DNA of 64,000 bases, from NCBI GenBank assembly GCA_019400425.1, contig JAFREE010000002.1:372001-436000 (forward strand), given 5' to 3'. The notes beneath the pieces were generated by a model, which worked only from the letters and a program-made list of their open reading frames with translations, was not told the DNA's origin and did not search any database. Below, piece by piece: positions 1 through 9,736 of the stretch (its first letter is position 1; each line of letters starts with the position of its first letter). Source of the stretch: Hymenochaete sp. R1. Taxonomy: Eukaryota; Basidiomycota; Agaricomycetes; Hymenochaetales; Hymenochaetaceae. A program made the position numbers and the translations under genes.

Positions 1-518
1 TATACTGTTACGCTCCGCATATGTTGTTACTTTTTGCATGTACACACGACTATTTTTGCTTTCCCTAGAGTTATTCGCGCGCTGCCTTTTTGGACCACCT
101 TGGATTACGGGTTCTAGCTGGATCAGACACTTTCATATTGCATACATTCCATACCCAGCACTCTTTTGTATTATTGCGACATCCATCGAATATATGTGAT
201 TCGAAATGCTAGTCATTGGAAATCCGCGAATCAAAAATATTGCTTGATAGGGTCGGCCGGGCGTGATTTATTGCTTTGCGTTACAGTATACAACGTGAAT
301 AAGGTGAAAACGTGTCTTGTAATATTCATGAACGAGAACTGAGGCTACTCAACACTATCCAAAGGTAGGGAGAACATGACTTCCGGAAGTAGCCTTCTAT
401 CCACAAAAACATAGGATAGTATCACCTTGCGCTTTTGGTAGAACGGAAGGTCCGTAAAGTGGAGGCGAAGTCGAGAGGGAAGGGGAACAGGTCAGCTCCG
501 CTGCGCAACGCAAAGAAA
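1..518. other. Left-edge intergenic stretch, no gene seen
   Basis: I see no supportable coding exon, RNA gene or repeat here. The part next to 519 is presumably the 3' untranslated region of the minus-strand FIS1 gene. The far left may hold the end of a gene that lies outside the window. Confidence 0.5.
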
Positions 519-1273
519 TCAATCACGATTTGCTCGCCGAATGAAGGTTGCGAGCAGCATCGCGCCAACGGCCGCTGCTGTACCAGCAATCGCAAGTCCG
601 ATGTATCCTTCTGGAAAATCATGGGAAGAGGAATTAAACAAGGGCTGACATGACATAAGTTGACGAGGAAGCACGAACCTCTGGTCATTTTGTCGTCGAT
701 GAGTTGGGCCAGACTCTGGGCCTGTAGGTTATTAGGTTCCTTTTCAAGCAACTTGGCTTCCAAAATGTCGTTCGTTCATGAGACTGGGAGGTTCAATAAC
801 CACACAATTCCACATACCATTAAGTTGCTTTGCCTCCTCGTAGTTCCCCATCTTGTAATTCCCTAGCGAAAGATAATATAGGCATTCTCTCCTCCTCTCC
901 GGGCTGACGCGGAAGATCTCTAAGTATCAACCAAGTGTACAAGCATCAGTTCAAAAGTCCATTTCATACCGCCAGGCAATGTAAGATGGTATAACGCACG
1001 ATGCAACAGCTTGACGCCCTCTGCCTGGTCCGCGTGCCTGGGACTCTTCACGAGTGCCCACGCGTAGTTAAATTTCATCTGCAGTGGTTCATGTCCCGCA
1101 TTCGATTGCTGGTGCTTGCGATACTCGGCTTCGATGACCTGTGTGTGCAGAGGGTAAACTCCACCAGTCAATATTTCGCTATGGATACTAAGCTCTGAGG
1201 AAGTATGGCTCACGTCGAACTCTTCTCTGCTGACTGACATCTCTGCATCTGCTGCGTATGGTAGTTCCGTCAT
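519..1273 (-). CDS. FIS1: Mitochondrial fission 1 protein (Fis1)
   Basis: Tail-anchored adaptor of the mitochondrial (and peroxisomal) outer membrane; in the known family it recruits the dynamin-like fission machinery. Five exons give about 155 residues, the usual Fis1 length. The start at 1273 was chosen because it gives [12 protein letters not shown], close to the usual fungal Fis1 N-terminus; the frame extends upstream only into improbable sequence. The first intron is at 1139-1213. The TPR-like core reads [13 protein letters not shown], then [18 protein letters not shown] and EEAKQL, then [20 protein letters not shown]. The last exon encodes one membrane helix ([20 protein letters not shown]) followed by a short basic tail, as expected for a tail anchor. 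It lies on the same strand as the phosphoglycerate mutase, about 310 bp downstream of that gene's stop. Confidence 0.93.
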
Positions 1274-1580
1274 AGTAGTCGCTCGTAAATGATGATTCGT
1301 CCTATTACAAGAGAGCAGGCGGGAAGTCGCAAGAGGGACGGATTCAGGCCGGTCAGGACAGCCACAGCCCACAGAGCAGACACAGCCGGTCAACTACGTC
1401 ACGTTTACATTCTCACGATACGGCTTGAAGAATCCGACTTCGTTTCTTCAAGTTATCTCATTCACGCACCACGTTTCACTAGATGGAAGCCTTTCTTGGT
1501 CTTGAGAATGCATTGCGTTGTAGATTGGTGAAAATATTTCTATACATTTACATCGGCAGTCCAGATCCCCTCTGCTATTA

Positions 1581-3511
1581 TTAATCTTTCTTTTCCTCTT
1601 GGGGACCTTTCCCTTTCCTTTCTAGCAGCGATCGTCCGGTCATATCTACGAAGCATTGTCGTGTTCATTATGCGCACTGACAACAGTATTTTAATAACGT
1701 ACCTTCTGGCTTCTCCAGCCCCATTAAATCAAGGATGGTCGGCGCGACATCACACAGAGCACCAGGTTCCTCTTCCTCTCCTTCCTTATCAGCCTTCAGG
1801 CCGAGATCTTCAGGATTTCCCGTCAGGATCAAAGGGACTTTGTTCGTCGTGTGTGCGGTATGTGGTGCCTTCGTCTCTGGGTTGATCATCTGCTCGGCAT
1901 TACCATGGTCCGCAGTAATGAGCAGAACATATCCAGCTGCCTCGCAAGCCTTGTACACCGTACCCACAGCGGCGTCGGTGGCAGTGATAGCCTCTACAGC
2001 TTTTTCGTAGTTACCAGTGTGCCCTACCATGTCCGGCGGCGCGAAGTTGCACATGACGAATTCATACTCCTTCTTTTCAACGAGCTCTGCAACCTTGTCG
2101 GCGACGCCTTGCACGCTCATCTCTGGTTTTTGGTCGTATGTTGGTACTTTCGGTGAGTTGACCATGAACCGTTCTTCGTTTTCGAACTGTTTTTCTACTC
2201 CACCATTGAAGAAGAAAGTAACATGAGCGTATTTCTCTGTCTCCGCCACATGGGCCTGTTTGATACCCTGCTTGGACAAAGTCTCTGCCAGGACATCCGT
2301 CATCCCTTGAGGGGGGAAAGCGACAGGGAACTTGAACTCGGTGTTGTATCTCGACATAGTTGTGATACTCTGCGATGAGCATTTCTTTAGCTCGAATTAT
2401 AAAATATACTGATGCGCTCACAAGATCTTTGGGTATATCGACTTCCATGGGTTTATCGTCAAGGCCGAATACCGTCACAATCTCACGCATGCGATCCGAA
2501 CGGTAGTTGAAGAAGTAAAGTGTATCGCCATCTACTCGTCTATCAGCGTTATCTTTCTGAGAGCATTGGTAGCCTAATTCTAACCTTTAATCCGACCCTC
2601 TTCGGACAGGATGATAGGCTTCAAGAACTCATCTGTCTCGTCCTCCTTGTATTTCGCCTCGATCGCAGCTATAGCATCGTCGGCCTTTTCACCTTCACCT
2701 TTGACAAGACCATCAACAGCGATCTTTATGCGCTCCCAACGCTTGTCGCGGTCCATGGCGTAGTAACGACCGATGACTGTTGCAATCTCTCCATATTTCT
2801 CCTTATCGATAAATCCTTTGAGTTGCTTTGCGTAACCGGCTGCAGATTTTGGCGCAGTGTCTCGACCATCACCAAAGAAATGTACGTATGTTTTAGGGAT
2901 CTCCTGCTCCTTAGCAGTCTCTAATAGGGCGAAAAGGTGGTCGATATGAGAATGTACACCCCCATCGGAGACCTGAGAAAATTTGAACCTTGTAAAAATT
3001 CTATGAGCATTGGAGTTAGAGCGAACTTACAAGACCGAGCAGGTGTAAGCGGCCGTTGCCATCCTTGGCACGCTTGAAGGACTCGAGAATATTGTTCAGT
3101 TTGTGAAACTGTCGCTTTTTGATGGACTGATCAATGCGAACAATATCCTGCCATACAATGCGACCAGCACCGATGTTTAAGTGACTTGCATGCAAATTGA
3201 AGACTTGAGTATCCGGTTGGACGCAGCCATCCAAATACATTTATTCACCCAACTTCAGAGTTGCCCATCAGACCGTCGTTAAGACCGACCGCAAGTCCAT
3301 GAGCAGCAATTTGTCGAGCACTATGATCTTTCGAGATCGTGTCCATGTTGGTCGTATCCCCCTTCTCAATCGCATCACCTTCCATTCCTTTCTCTGGTGC
3401 AATGCCCCAACCATCATGGACGCTATGGCGCGCATATAGTCAATTTCTAACACAGACACGAATAAGTTAAACAACATACATTAAGCACACCTTATTTTTG
3501 ACTTCTACCAT
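1581..3511 (-). CDS. 2,3-bisphosphoglycerate-independent phosphoglycerate mutase
   Basis: Glycolytic and gluconeogenic enzyme interconverting 3- and 2-phosphoglycerate with Mn2+ and a serine phospho-intermediate. It belongs to the alkaline-phosphatase superfamily and is unrelated to yeast Gpm1. The start at 3511 gives MVEVKNK; an intron (gtatgt...catag) then joins it to VCLIVHDGWGIAPEKG, the usual N-terminal signature. The catalytic serine lies in MGNSEVGHLNIGAGR, which is split by another intron. Further motifs are VSDGGVHSH, FGDGRDTAP, YYAMDRDKRWER, FFNYRSDRMREI, APPDMVGHTG and TADHGNAEQM (metal ligands), ending with PHTAHTTNKVP and APTILDLMG. A short last exon (MTGRSLLERKGK) ends at the TAA at 1581. 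The length is about 520 residues, typical for the family. No defects seen. Confidence 0.95.
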
Positions 3512-3861
3512 GGTAGTAATCGATGCAAATGAGGAGGGCGGAGGGAGATGTGAGGAAAGAGCCGTAAAGAATTTTGGATCACTTGAACGGGTAGGGGCAA
3601 GGAGGGCAAGGGGAGAGCAGAGCGAACGCTTCGAGATTCAGACCGCGTCGATCATGACGGGCCGAGCGTAGCCGGATTGATATTCGAGGCCGCTTCTCTG
3701 AGTGATCTCTCGACGTTTGGTTTGATGGACGTTCTAGTTCAACATCATCTTCCCCTCCCCAGCCCGTGTGTCCGGTGAGCACAAGGATATCGGTGCACCC
3801 TCTGGCGGGCACTTGCAACCTTTATAATCAAGCCGGCCAACCTCCGTAATTTGAACACCTA
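3512..3861. promoter_or_regulatory. Upstream region of phosphoglycerate mutase
   Basis: This is the 350-bp gap between the phosphoglycerate mutase start and the foldback element. Pyrimidine-rich and purine-rich tracts lie close to the gene (3528-3620), as is common in strongly expressed fungal promoters. No canonical TATA box was recognised. Open frames here match nothing I know. Confidence 0.4.
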
Positions 3862-4148
3862 CAGGTGGGTACAGTAAAGTTTCGCTCACCCCATTTTTGG
3901 AAAGCGCGTCGATCACCTGCGATGCGGGGATTTTCTGGGTGGGCAAACCATCGAGGTGCAAAAAAACAACAGCTTTCCATTGAACTTGCAAAGAATTTAT
4001 ACATTAATAGTGATGTCTTATGATATTAAAATGCATAAAGACTAGTTTGAAGCGAGAAAAAGCAAGTTGAATAAGAAAATTCCACCGTCGCAGGTGATCG
4101 ACGCGCTTTCCAAAAATGGGGTGAGCGAAACTTTACTGTACCCACCTG
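3862..4148. mobile_element. Foldback MITE-like element with 61-bp perfect TIRs and TA flanks
   Basis: Bases 3862-3922 and 4088-4148 are exact reverse complements; each arm begins CAGGTGGGTACAGTAAAG. Both ends are bordered by TA (3860-3861 and 4149-4150), the duplication expected from Tc1/mariner/pogo-type transposases. Including the TA, the identity is 63 bp. The 165-bp centre is AT-rich and has no convincing coding frame, so this is a non-autonomous element, 287 bp in total. Its right end is 43 bp before the ATG of the first M20 gene, so it probably supplies part of that gene's leader or promoter. I found no second copy in this window. The family assignment rests on end structure only. Confidence 0.75.
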
Positions 4149-4191
4149 TATATTAGTATTACATTTCAGACTCTCCTTTCCTCTTCTGATC

Positions 4192-6626
4192 ATGAAAGGA
4201 GTAGGAGCCCATCATCTGCCAACGCCGTCGAAGAGCAGCGATGGTCCTAAATGGCAATCGAAACTTTTGCGGTTATGTCTAAAAGTCATTTACGCTGGAC
4301 TCCTCTTCTCCGCCGCCTACCAGGTTACCAGGATATTCAACCGACCCGACAAAGGCAATCACCTTAAACTTAGTACCGGGGAAGATTTATGTCCGCAAGT
4401 CGACAGGCTGCTCCCCGAAAAGAACATGGAACTCTGGGCTCACTTATCGGTAAAACTCAGCTCGAGTGAATTCCGAAGCAAGGCTGCGGCTTGTTTAGGG
4501 GGGGCTGTTAAAATACCGTAGGCGCGATACTTGCCGTGTCTTGTTTAACATCAACTCAGTGTTCCTCAAATTTTAAGGACAGAGTCTTATGATATAATGG
4601 ACCCAGTGGGCGTGGATCCCCGCTGGGAAGTATTCGCACCTTTCCATGAATATTTGACCGGGGCTTTCCCGCTTATGTGAGTGGGAGCACAGAATAACTC
4701 GGACGCCCTTACCACCACTAAATATATTCGAAGTCATACAACACTCAGCACGACCAAAGGTATGTGTGCTTTACTTTGATTCAATCCATCATAGTGACGG
4801 TTCCCTAGTCAATACGTACGGGCTTATTTATGAATGGGAAGGTTCTGATCCATTCCTCAAACCAGTCCTTATGGCCGCGCATCAAGGTACGTTAGTTCTC
4901 TTATTCATGACAATTGGACTAATTTTGACCTTTTAGACGTTGTTCCGGTGGATCCGGGGACTTTTGAAGATTGGTTGTACCCTCCTTACTCTGGATACTA
5001 TGATGGTTAGGCAGAACAACGTTCAGCAATTCGTGCCCCTCATTTCGTATCTCTCATTATCTGAGCCGTAGGTGAATACATATGGGGTCGTGGAAGCTCT
5101 GATGACAAAGCCGGTCTTATTGGGATCATGTACGTAGCTAATACTTGGTTCGCCTGTGACTTACAACGTCCATTCTCTAGGGCAGCTATTGAGACATTGA
5201 TCAAGGCAGGGTTTCAGCCCACCAGAAAGGTCATCCTCTCATTTGGCTTCGATGAAGAAGCCACCGGCTTGCAGGCGAGTGCAAATTCGCAAATAATAAA
5301 CGCGGTCATTTGAGTACACTTACACAGGGAGCGCATGAATTGAGCAAGTACCTTGAGACGACGTTTGGCAAAGATTCATTCGCGATGATCATTGACGAGG
5401 GCGGTGCGTGGTTTGCATGAATGCTAACTTCTCACATCTAATTTCGTGCCTCAGGAGGCTACTTCGAGCAATATGGCACAGTGTTCGCCGTCCCTGCTAT
5501 TGGTGAGAAGGGTTACATCGATACTCGCATTGAGGTTTCTTCTCCCGGTGGACATTCTAGTGTACCGCCCTCCCATACGGTGAGTAGAGTGCTATTAGCA
5601 CTACATTTTTGTTGTTCATGAATTCAATGACCTGAATACCCTAGAGCATTGGCATCTTGTCCAAACTCTTGGTAGAGATCGAGTCCAATCCTTTCAACCC
5701 CACTATCGACCGCAATACTCCGATATATAGGACGATGGTTTGCACTGCCGTACATGCTTCAGACATGAACGAGAACCTTCGTGATGTGATCTTGAAGTCT
5801 ACTACGTCGGACAAGGCATTGAGGAGACTCGAGAAGCTGATTCTGAATGACAATTTGCTCACGAGCACTATCGGAACAACTCAGGCGATTGACCTGATTT
5901 TGGGTGGAGTCAAATCGAATGCGCTTCCTGAACAAGCATGGGCCGTTGTGAACCACCGAATCGCAACCCAGAGGTGCGTTTTGCTCGTATTCTTATCATG
6001 GTGTAGAGCGCGCAACAATTATTTTTCGATATCAGTTCTGTGAGTGCGGTAAAAGAACGAAACACGGATCTGCTCATTGGGCTTGCAGAGAGCTTCAATC
6101 TGACGTATAACGCATTCGGGCTTGTCTTATCTGAAGGAGGAAACGGAACGCTTTCACTTACGGATGCTTTTGGGACTGCGCTCGAACCGGCGCCTATCTC
6201 ACCGATTGATGCAGCGCCATACAGGCTTTTGGCTGGTACCATTCGTGCCTCTTATGAAACCCGCCCTGACATCAAAGGAGAGAAAAAGATAAAAGTTGCA
6301 CCTGGAATAATGTCCGGAAACTCAGGTAGAGCCCTCTTTAACTTGAAATGGTAACAGAATTGAATTCGTCGTTTGTAGACACGCAGTTCTATTGGAACTT
6401 GACCCAGCATATATTTAGATACAACCATGAAGGTGGTTTGTTGATAGACGATGCAACTCCGGGAGGCATTCACACTGTCAATGAACGTAAGTGACGCATG
6501 AATCCAGAAATGCTGGTTTGGGTCACTGACGCTCATAATATTGCAGATATTCGTGTTGATGACTTTATTGAGATGATTCGTTTCTTCGTGACATTCATTA
6601 TTAATACCAGCGAATACGAATTCTGA
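4192..6626 (+). CDS. M20 family membrane metallopeptidase, copy 1 (vacuolar carboxypeptidase S / PM20D1-like)
   Basis: Dizinc peptidase of the M20A type. Fungal relatives (Cps1, Gly-X carboxypeptidase) release C-terminal residues in the vacuole; animal PM20D1 makes or cleaves N-acyl amino acids. The N-terminus has a single membrane helix (about residues 27-45, around LKVIYAGLLFSAAYQ), giving a type II membrane protein. Motifs in order: MAAHQDVVPVDPG (HxD metal site), GRGSSDDKAG, FGFDEEATG (catalytic Glu pair), the lid domain with SSPGGHSSVPPSHT, then AWAVVNHRIATQR and the C-terminal metal histidine in GGIHTVNEH. About eleven short introns. All exon joins keep frame, so the gene looks intact. 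The intron at 5275-5327 begins with GC instead of GT. It lies just downstream of the MITE and about 455 bp upstream of its paralog. Confidence 0.9.
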
Positions 6627-7082
6627 TATTTTATTCATGTACATCTAAATCCTTCAACACGGAAACCCCTTGACGGTTGAAAACCTCAAGTTTGGAGAAA
6701 TAACTCACCTATTGGTTGGTCTAAACGTTCAGCCACAATACCCATTCCATTTCTGACCGGTACTTGAGAATTTGGAGAACCATTTCTAATCGATTCTTGA
6801 AGTAAACTCCATTGATTTAGCGGAGACTGCTCAAATGCATGCATACGGCACATCGGCTCTATGTATGATAAACGTTAACACGATGGCAAGATAAGGACGG
6901 TGCTTCCGGGGGAGCGTGAGGACAACCGTCGGAGTCCGTCGTTTGCGTCGGCCGCGGCCAGAATTTCGTCATTTGTTACCTTCGTTTTCCCATATATATA
7001 GTACACTGCGAACAAACCATCGAACCAACGTCCCAGTGCTCCCGTTGCGTTTCGTGCTCACGCTTTCTTTCCTCTGACCACG
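6627..7082 (+). promoter_or_regulatory. Intergenic region and promoter of M20 copy 2, with TATA-like box
   Basis: No gene is visible between the two paralogs. The run CATATATATAG at 6991-7001 is a good TATA-like element, about 80 bp before the ATG at 7083. It is followed by a pyrimidine-rich leader ending in CACG-ATG. Copy 1 has no comparable TATA at this distance; its equivalent zone holds the end of the MITE. Confidence 0.5.
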
Positions 7083-9499
7083 ATGAAGGAAGAAATCGCT
7101 CTTCTTCCGACTCCTTCGAGGCGAATCCGAGTCAATGACGCGCCGAGGCGTCGTTCAAAGTTCACGCGTCTCTTCTTGGCTTTCGTCTATGTGGGCCTTT
7201 TCGTTTGTGCAGTCAACGAGGCGGTCAGAGCGTACGATAGATATGGCGGTGGTCGAGGCTCTACACATGACGACCTCAGTGAGGTTTGCCCCCAAGTCGA
7301 TCGACTTTTCCCGGAGAAAAATAGCGAGCTCTGGAGTAACCTGTCAGCAGAAGTGACTTCGCCTGGCTTCAGGAGAAAGGCTATTGCTTGGCTTGGAGGA
7401 GCTGTCAGAATACCGTCAGTGTTACTTGACCGCGCCCCGTAGTTTGACGACTCTTACATGTTATGAAGGACCGAGTCCTTTGACAAGATGGACCCCGTCG
7501 GAGTTGACCCGCGTTGGGAAGAGTTCGCTCCCTTCCATGAGTACCTGCTTCAATTGTTTCCACTCATGTAAGTACAGTACAGATTTTTCTTGTACTTCAC
7601 AGGAAATTCTGAGATCCCTTGCAGTCACTCTACGCTCAAGCAGACCAAGGGTTCGCTAAATATTTGCTAGTACTTCGAATTACGTGGCTGATAAGCTCCC
7701 AGTCAACACGTATGGTTTGATCTATGAGTGGGAAGGATCCGATCCATCGCTCAAACCTATCCTAATGGCTGCCCACCAAGGTTTATTTGCCTATTATTTA
7801 TCACCGTCCAGTTCTAACCTAGTCTATAGACGTCGTTCCAGTGGACCCAAGGACTATCGACGAATGGACACATCCCCCTTTCTCCGGACACTATGACGGT
7901 ATGTCGAACGCAGCTTGTGCCGTACGCACTTTCTCATTTTCTCGGATGTAGGTGAATTTATCTGGGGTCGTGGAAGTTCTGACGACAAGAGTGGCTTAAT
8001 TGGAGCCCTGTATGTCTACGACTCGGTTCATATTCATCCAACGACTAAGTGAATTGCTAGGTCGGCTATCGAAACGTTGATCGATGCTGGCTTTCAACCC
8101 ACCAGGAAGGTCGTGCTCTCGTTTGGATTCGATGAGGAGACTTCTGGACTATATGTGAGTATATTTTGACTCGTAATCGACGACTTTACTCAATTCCATG
8201 TCGTCAGGGTGCATATGAATTGGGCAAGCACCTTGAAGCGACGTTTGGCAAGGACTCGTTTGCGATCATCATTGACGAAGGCGGTGTGTATGTTAAATAC
8301 GGCCCTCGCCTTTTACGCCTGACTTTGTATTCCAGGGGGCTACAGTGAACAATATGGGACGGTTTTCGCCATCCCCGCTATTGGGGAGAAAGGTTACATC
8401 GACACTCGCGTTGAAGTCTCGTCGCCAGGAGGTCATTCCAGCGTTCCGCCCTCGCACACCGTAAGCATTGCATTCCTTTCTTGCTTATTATGTTATTCAC
8501 ATATGTATGCCCGTTGCTTCAGAGCATAGGTATTCTAGCTAAATTACTAGTCGAATTCGAGTCCAACCCTATCAAACCGACAATCGACCGCGACTCTCCC
8601 ATTTATAAAACTTTGCTTTGCACTGCTACCCATGCTGTCGGTATAAACAATAACCTTCGCGACGCTATCCTGAAGTCTGCAACATCAGGTAGAGCTTTGA
8701 GGAAGCTCGAAAAGCTTATCTTAAGTGATAAGTCGCTCAGGAGCACCATTGGTACAACTCAAGCAATTGACTTGATTTCTGGTGGAGTCAAGACAAATGC
8801 TCTCCCTGAGCAAGCATGGGCTATTGTGAATCATCGAATCGCAACCCAGAGGTAACGATTTGATTCTCTATGGACTTATTTTCGGCTCAGTTAATATTGT
8901 CCCATTAATTTCAGTTCCGTTGGTGCAGTGAAAGAACGTGACGCAAAGCTTCTGGAAAACCTCGCAAAAAGTTTCAACCTAACGTACAATGCATTTGGCC
9001 GTTCGTTGTTCGAAGGTGGGAGCGGAGCACTCTCGCTGACTGATGCCTTTGGAACCGCTCTCGAGCCTGCACCGGTATCGCCGACTGATGCCACGCCATA
9101 TAAACTCTTATCGGGTACCATTCGTGCTTCGTACGAAACTCGCCCCGATATTGAAGGAGGAAAAGTGGTTAAAATTGCGCCGGGAATTATGACAGGAAAT
9201 ACAGGTGAATTATCGTCCCGTGTAATGGAACAAAAAAGCTGATCAATGAGTCCTAGACACTCGTTATTACTGGAACTTGACTAGACATATCTTCCGCTAC
9301 AATCACCACGGAGGTCCCTTGATTGGAGACAAAACTCCAAGCGGTGTCCACACTGTCAATGAACGTAAGTACTGGTTTTGCTTTGTGTCAACCTTTTTTT
9401 TCCTAATATTATGCTTCAGATGTAAGTGTGGACAACTTTGTCGAGATGATTCGTTTCTTCATCACCTTTATACTCAACACAAGCGAATACGAACTTTGA
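7083..9499 (+). CDS. M20 family membrane metallopeptidase, copy 2
   Basis: Tandem paralog of the preceding gene, with the same exon layout and predicted role. The type II membrane anchor is around residues 30-48 (LFLAFVYVGLFVCAV). Conserved blocks: EVCPQVDRLFPEKNSELW, MAAHQDVVPVDP (split by an intron), WGRGSSDDKSGLIG, SFGFDEETSG, SSPGGHSSVPPSHT, QAWAIVNHRIATQR and the final HTVNEH metal site. The C-terminus EMIRFFITFILNTSEYEL nearly matches copy 1. The intron matching the GC-AG intron of copy 1 begins normally here (gtgagt at about 8155). One other donor is weak (gttcgc at about 7650). The N-terminal 60 residues differ most between the copies, so targeting may differ. Confidence 0.9.
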
Positions 9500-9736
9500 G
9501 AAAACTAAATACGTAGTTGAAACGACGATACGCGGAAAGAAATATAAATTGAATTATTTTATCTAATATCTGAGTGGATATTCGCGCCTTCGAAGGTTTC
9601 GGAGCCTCTGCCTCTGTGGTTGCTAGTTTGTGTCTCACGCGTTTCCTCCGACGACCACGTTGCAGCATGCATTCAATAATGAACTCCATCTGTTTCCCAC
9701 TCTCGTCTTCACCTTGCTCTGTCTCCTCGTCTTTCA

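Noticed and set aside
3734..3991. Minus-strand open frame near the phosphoglycerate mutase promoter
   Set aside because: Much of it lies inside the left arm and centre of the foldback element; the other arm encodes the same residues in mirror, so it is not a gene.
4192..5313. Possible pseudogene status of M20 copy 1, since its frame runs into a stop after DEEATGLQ
   Set aside because: Recognising the GC-AG intron at 5275-5327 restores the full frame, so the gene appears intact.
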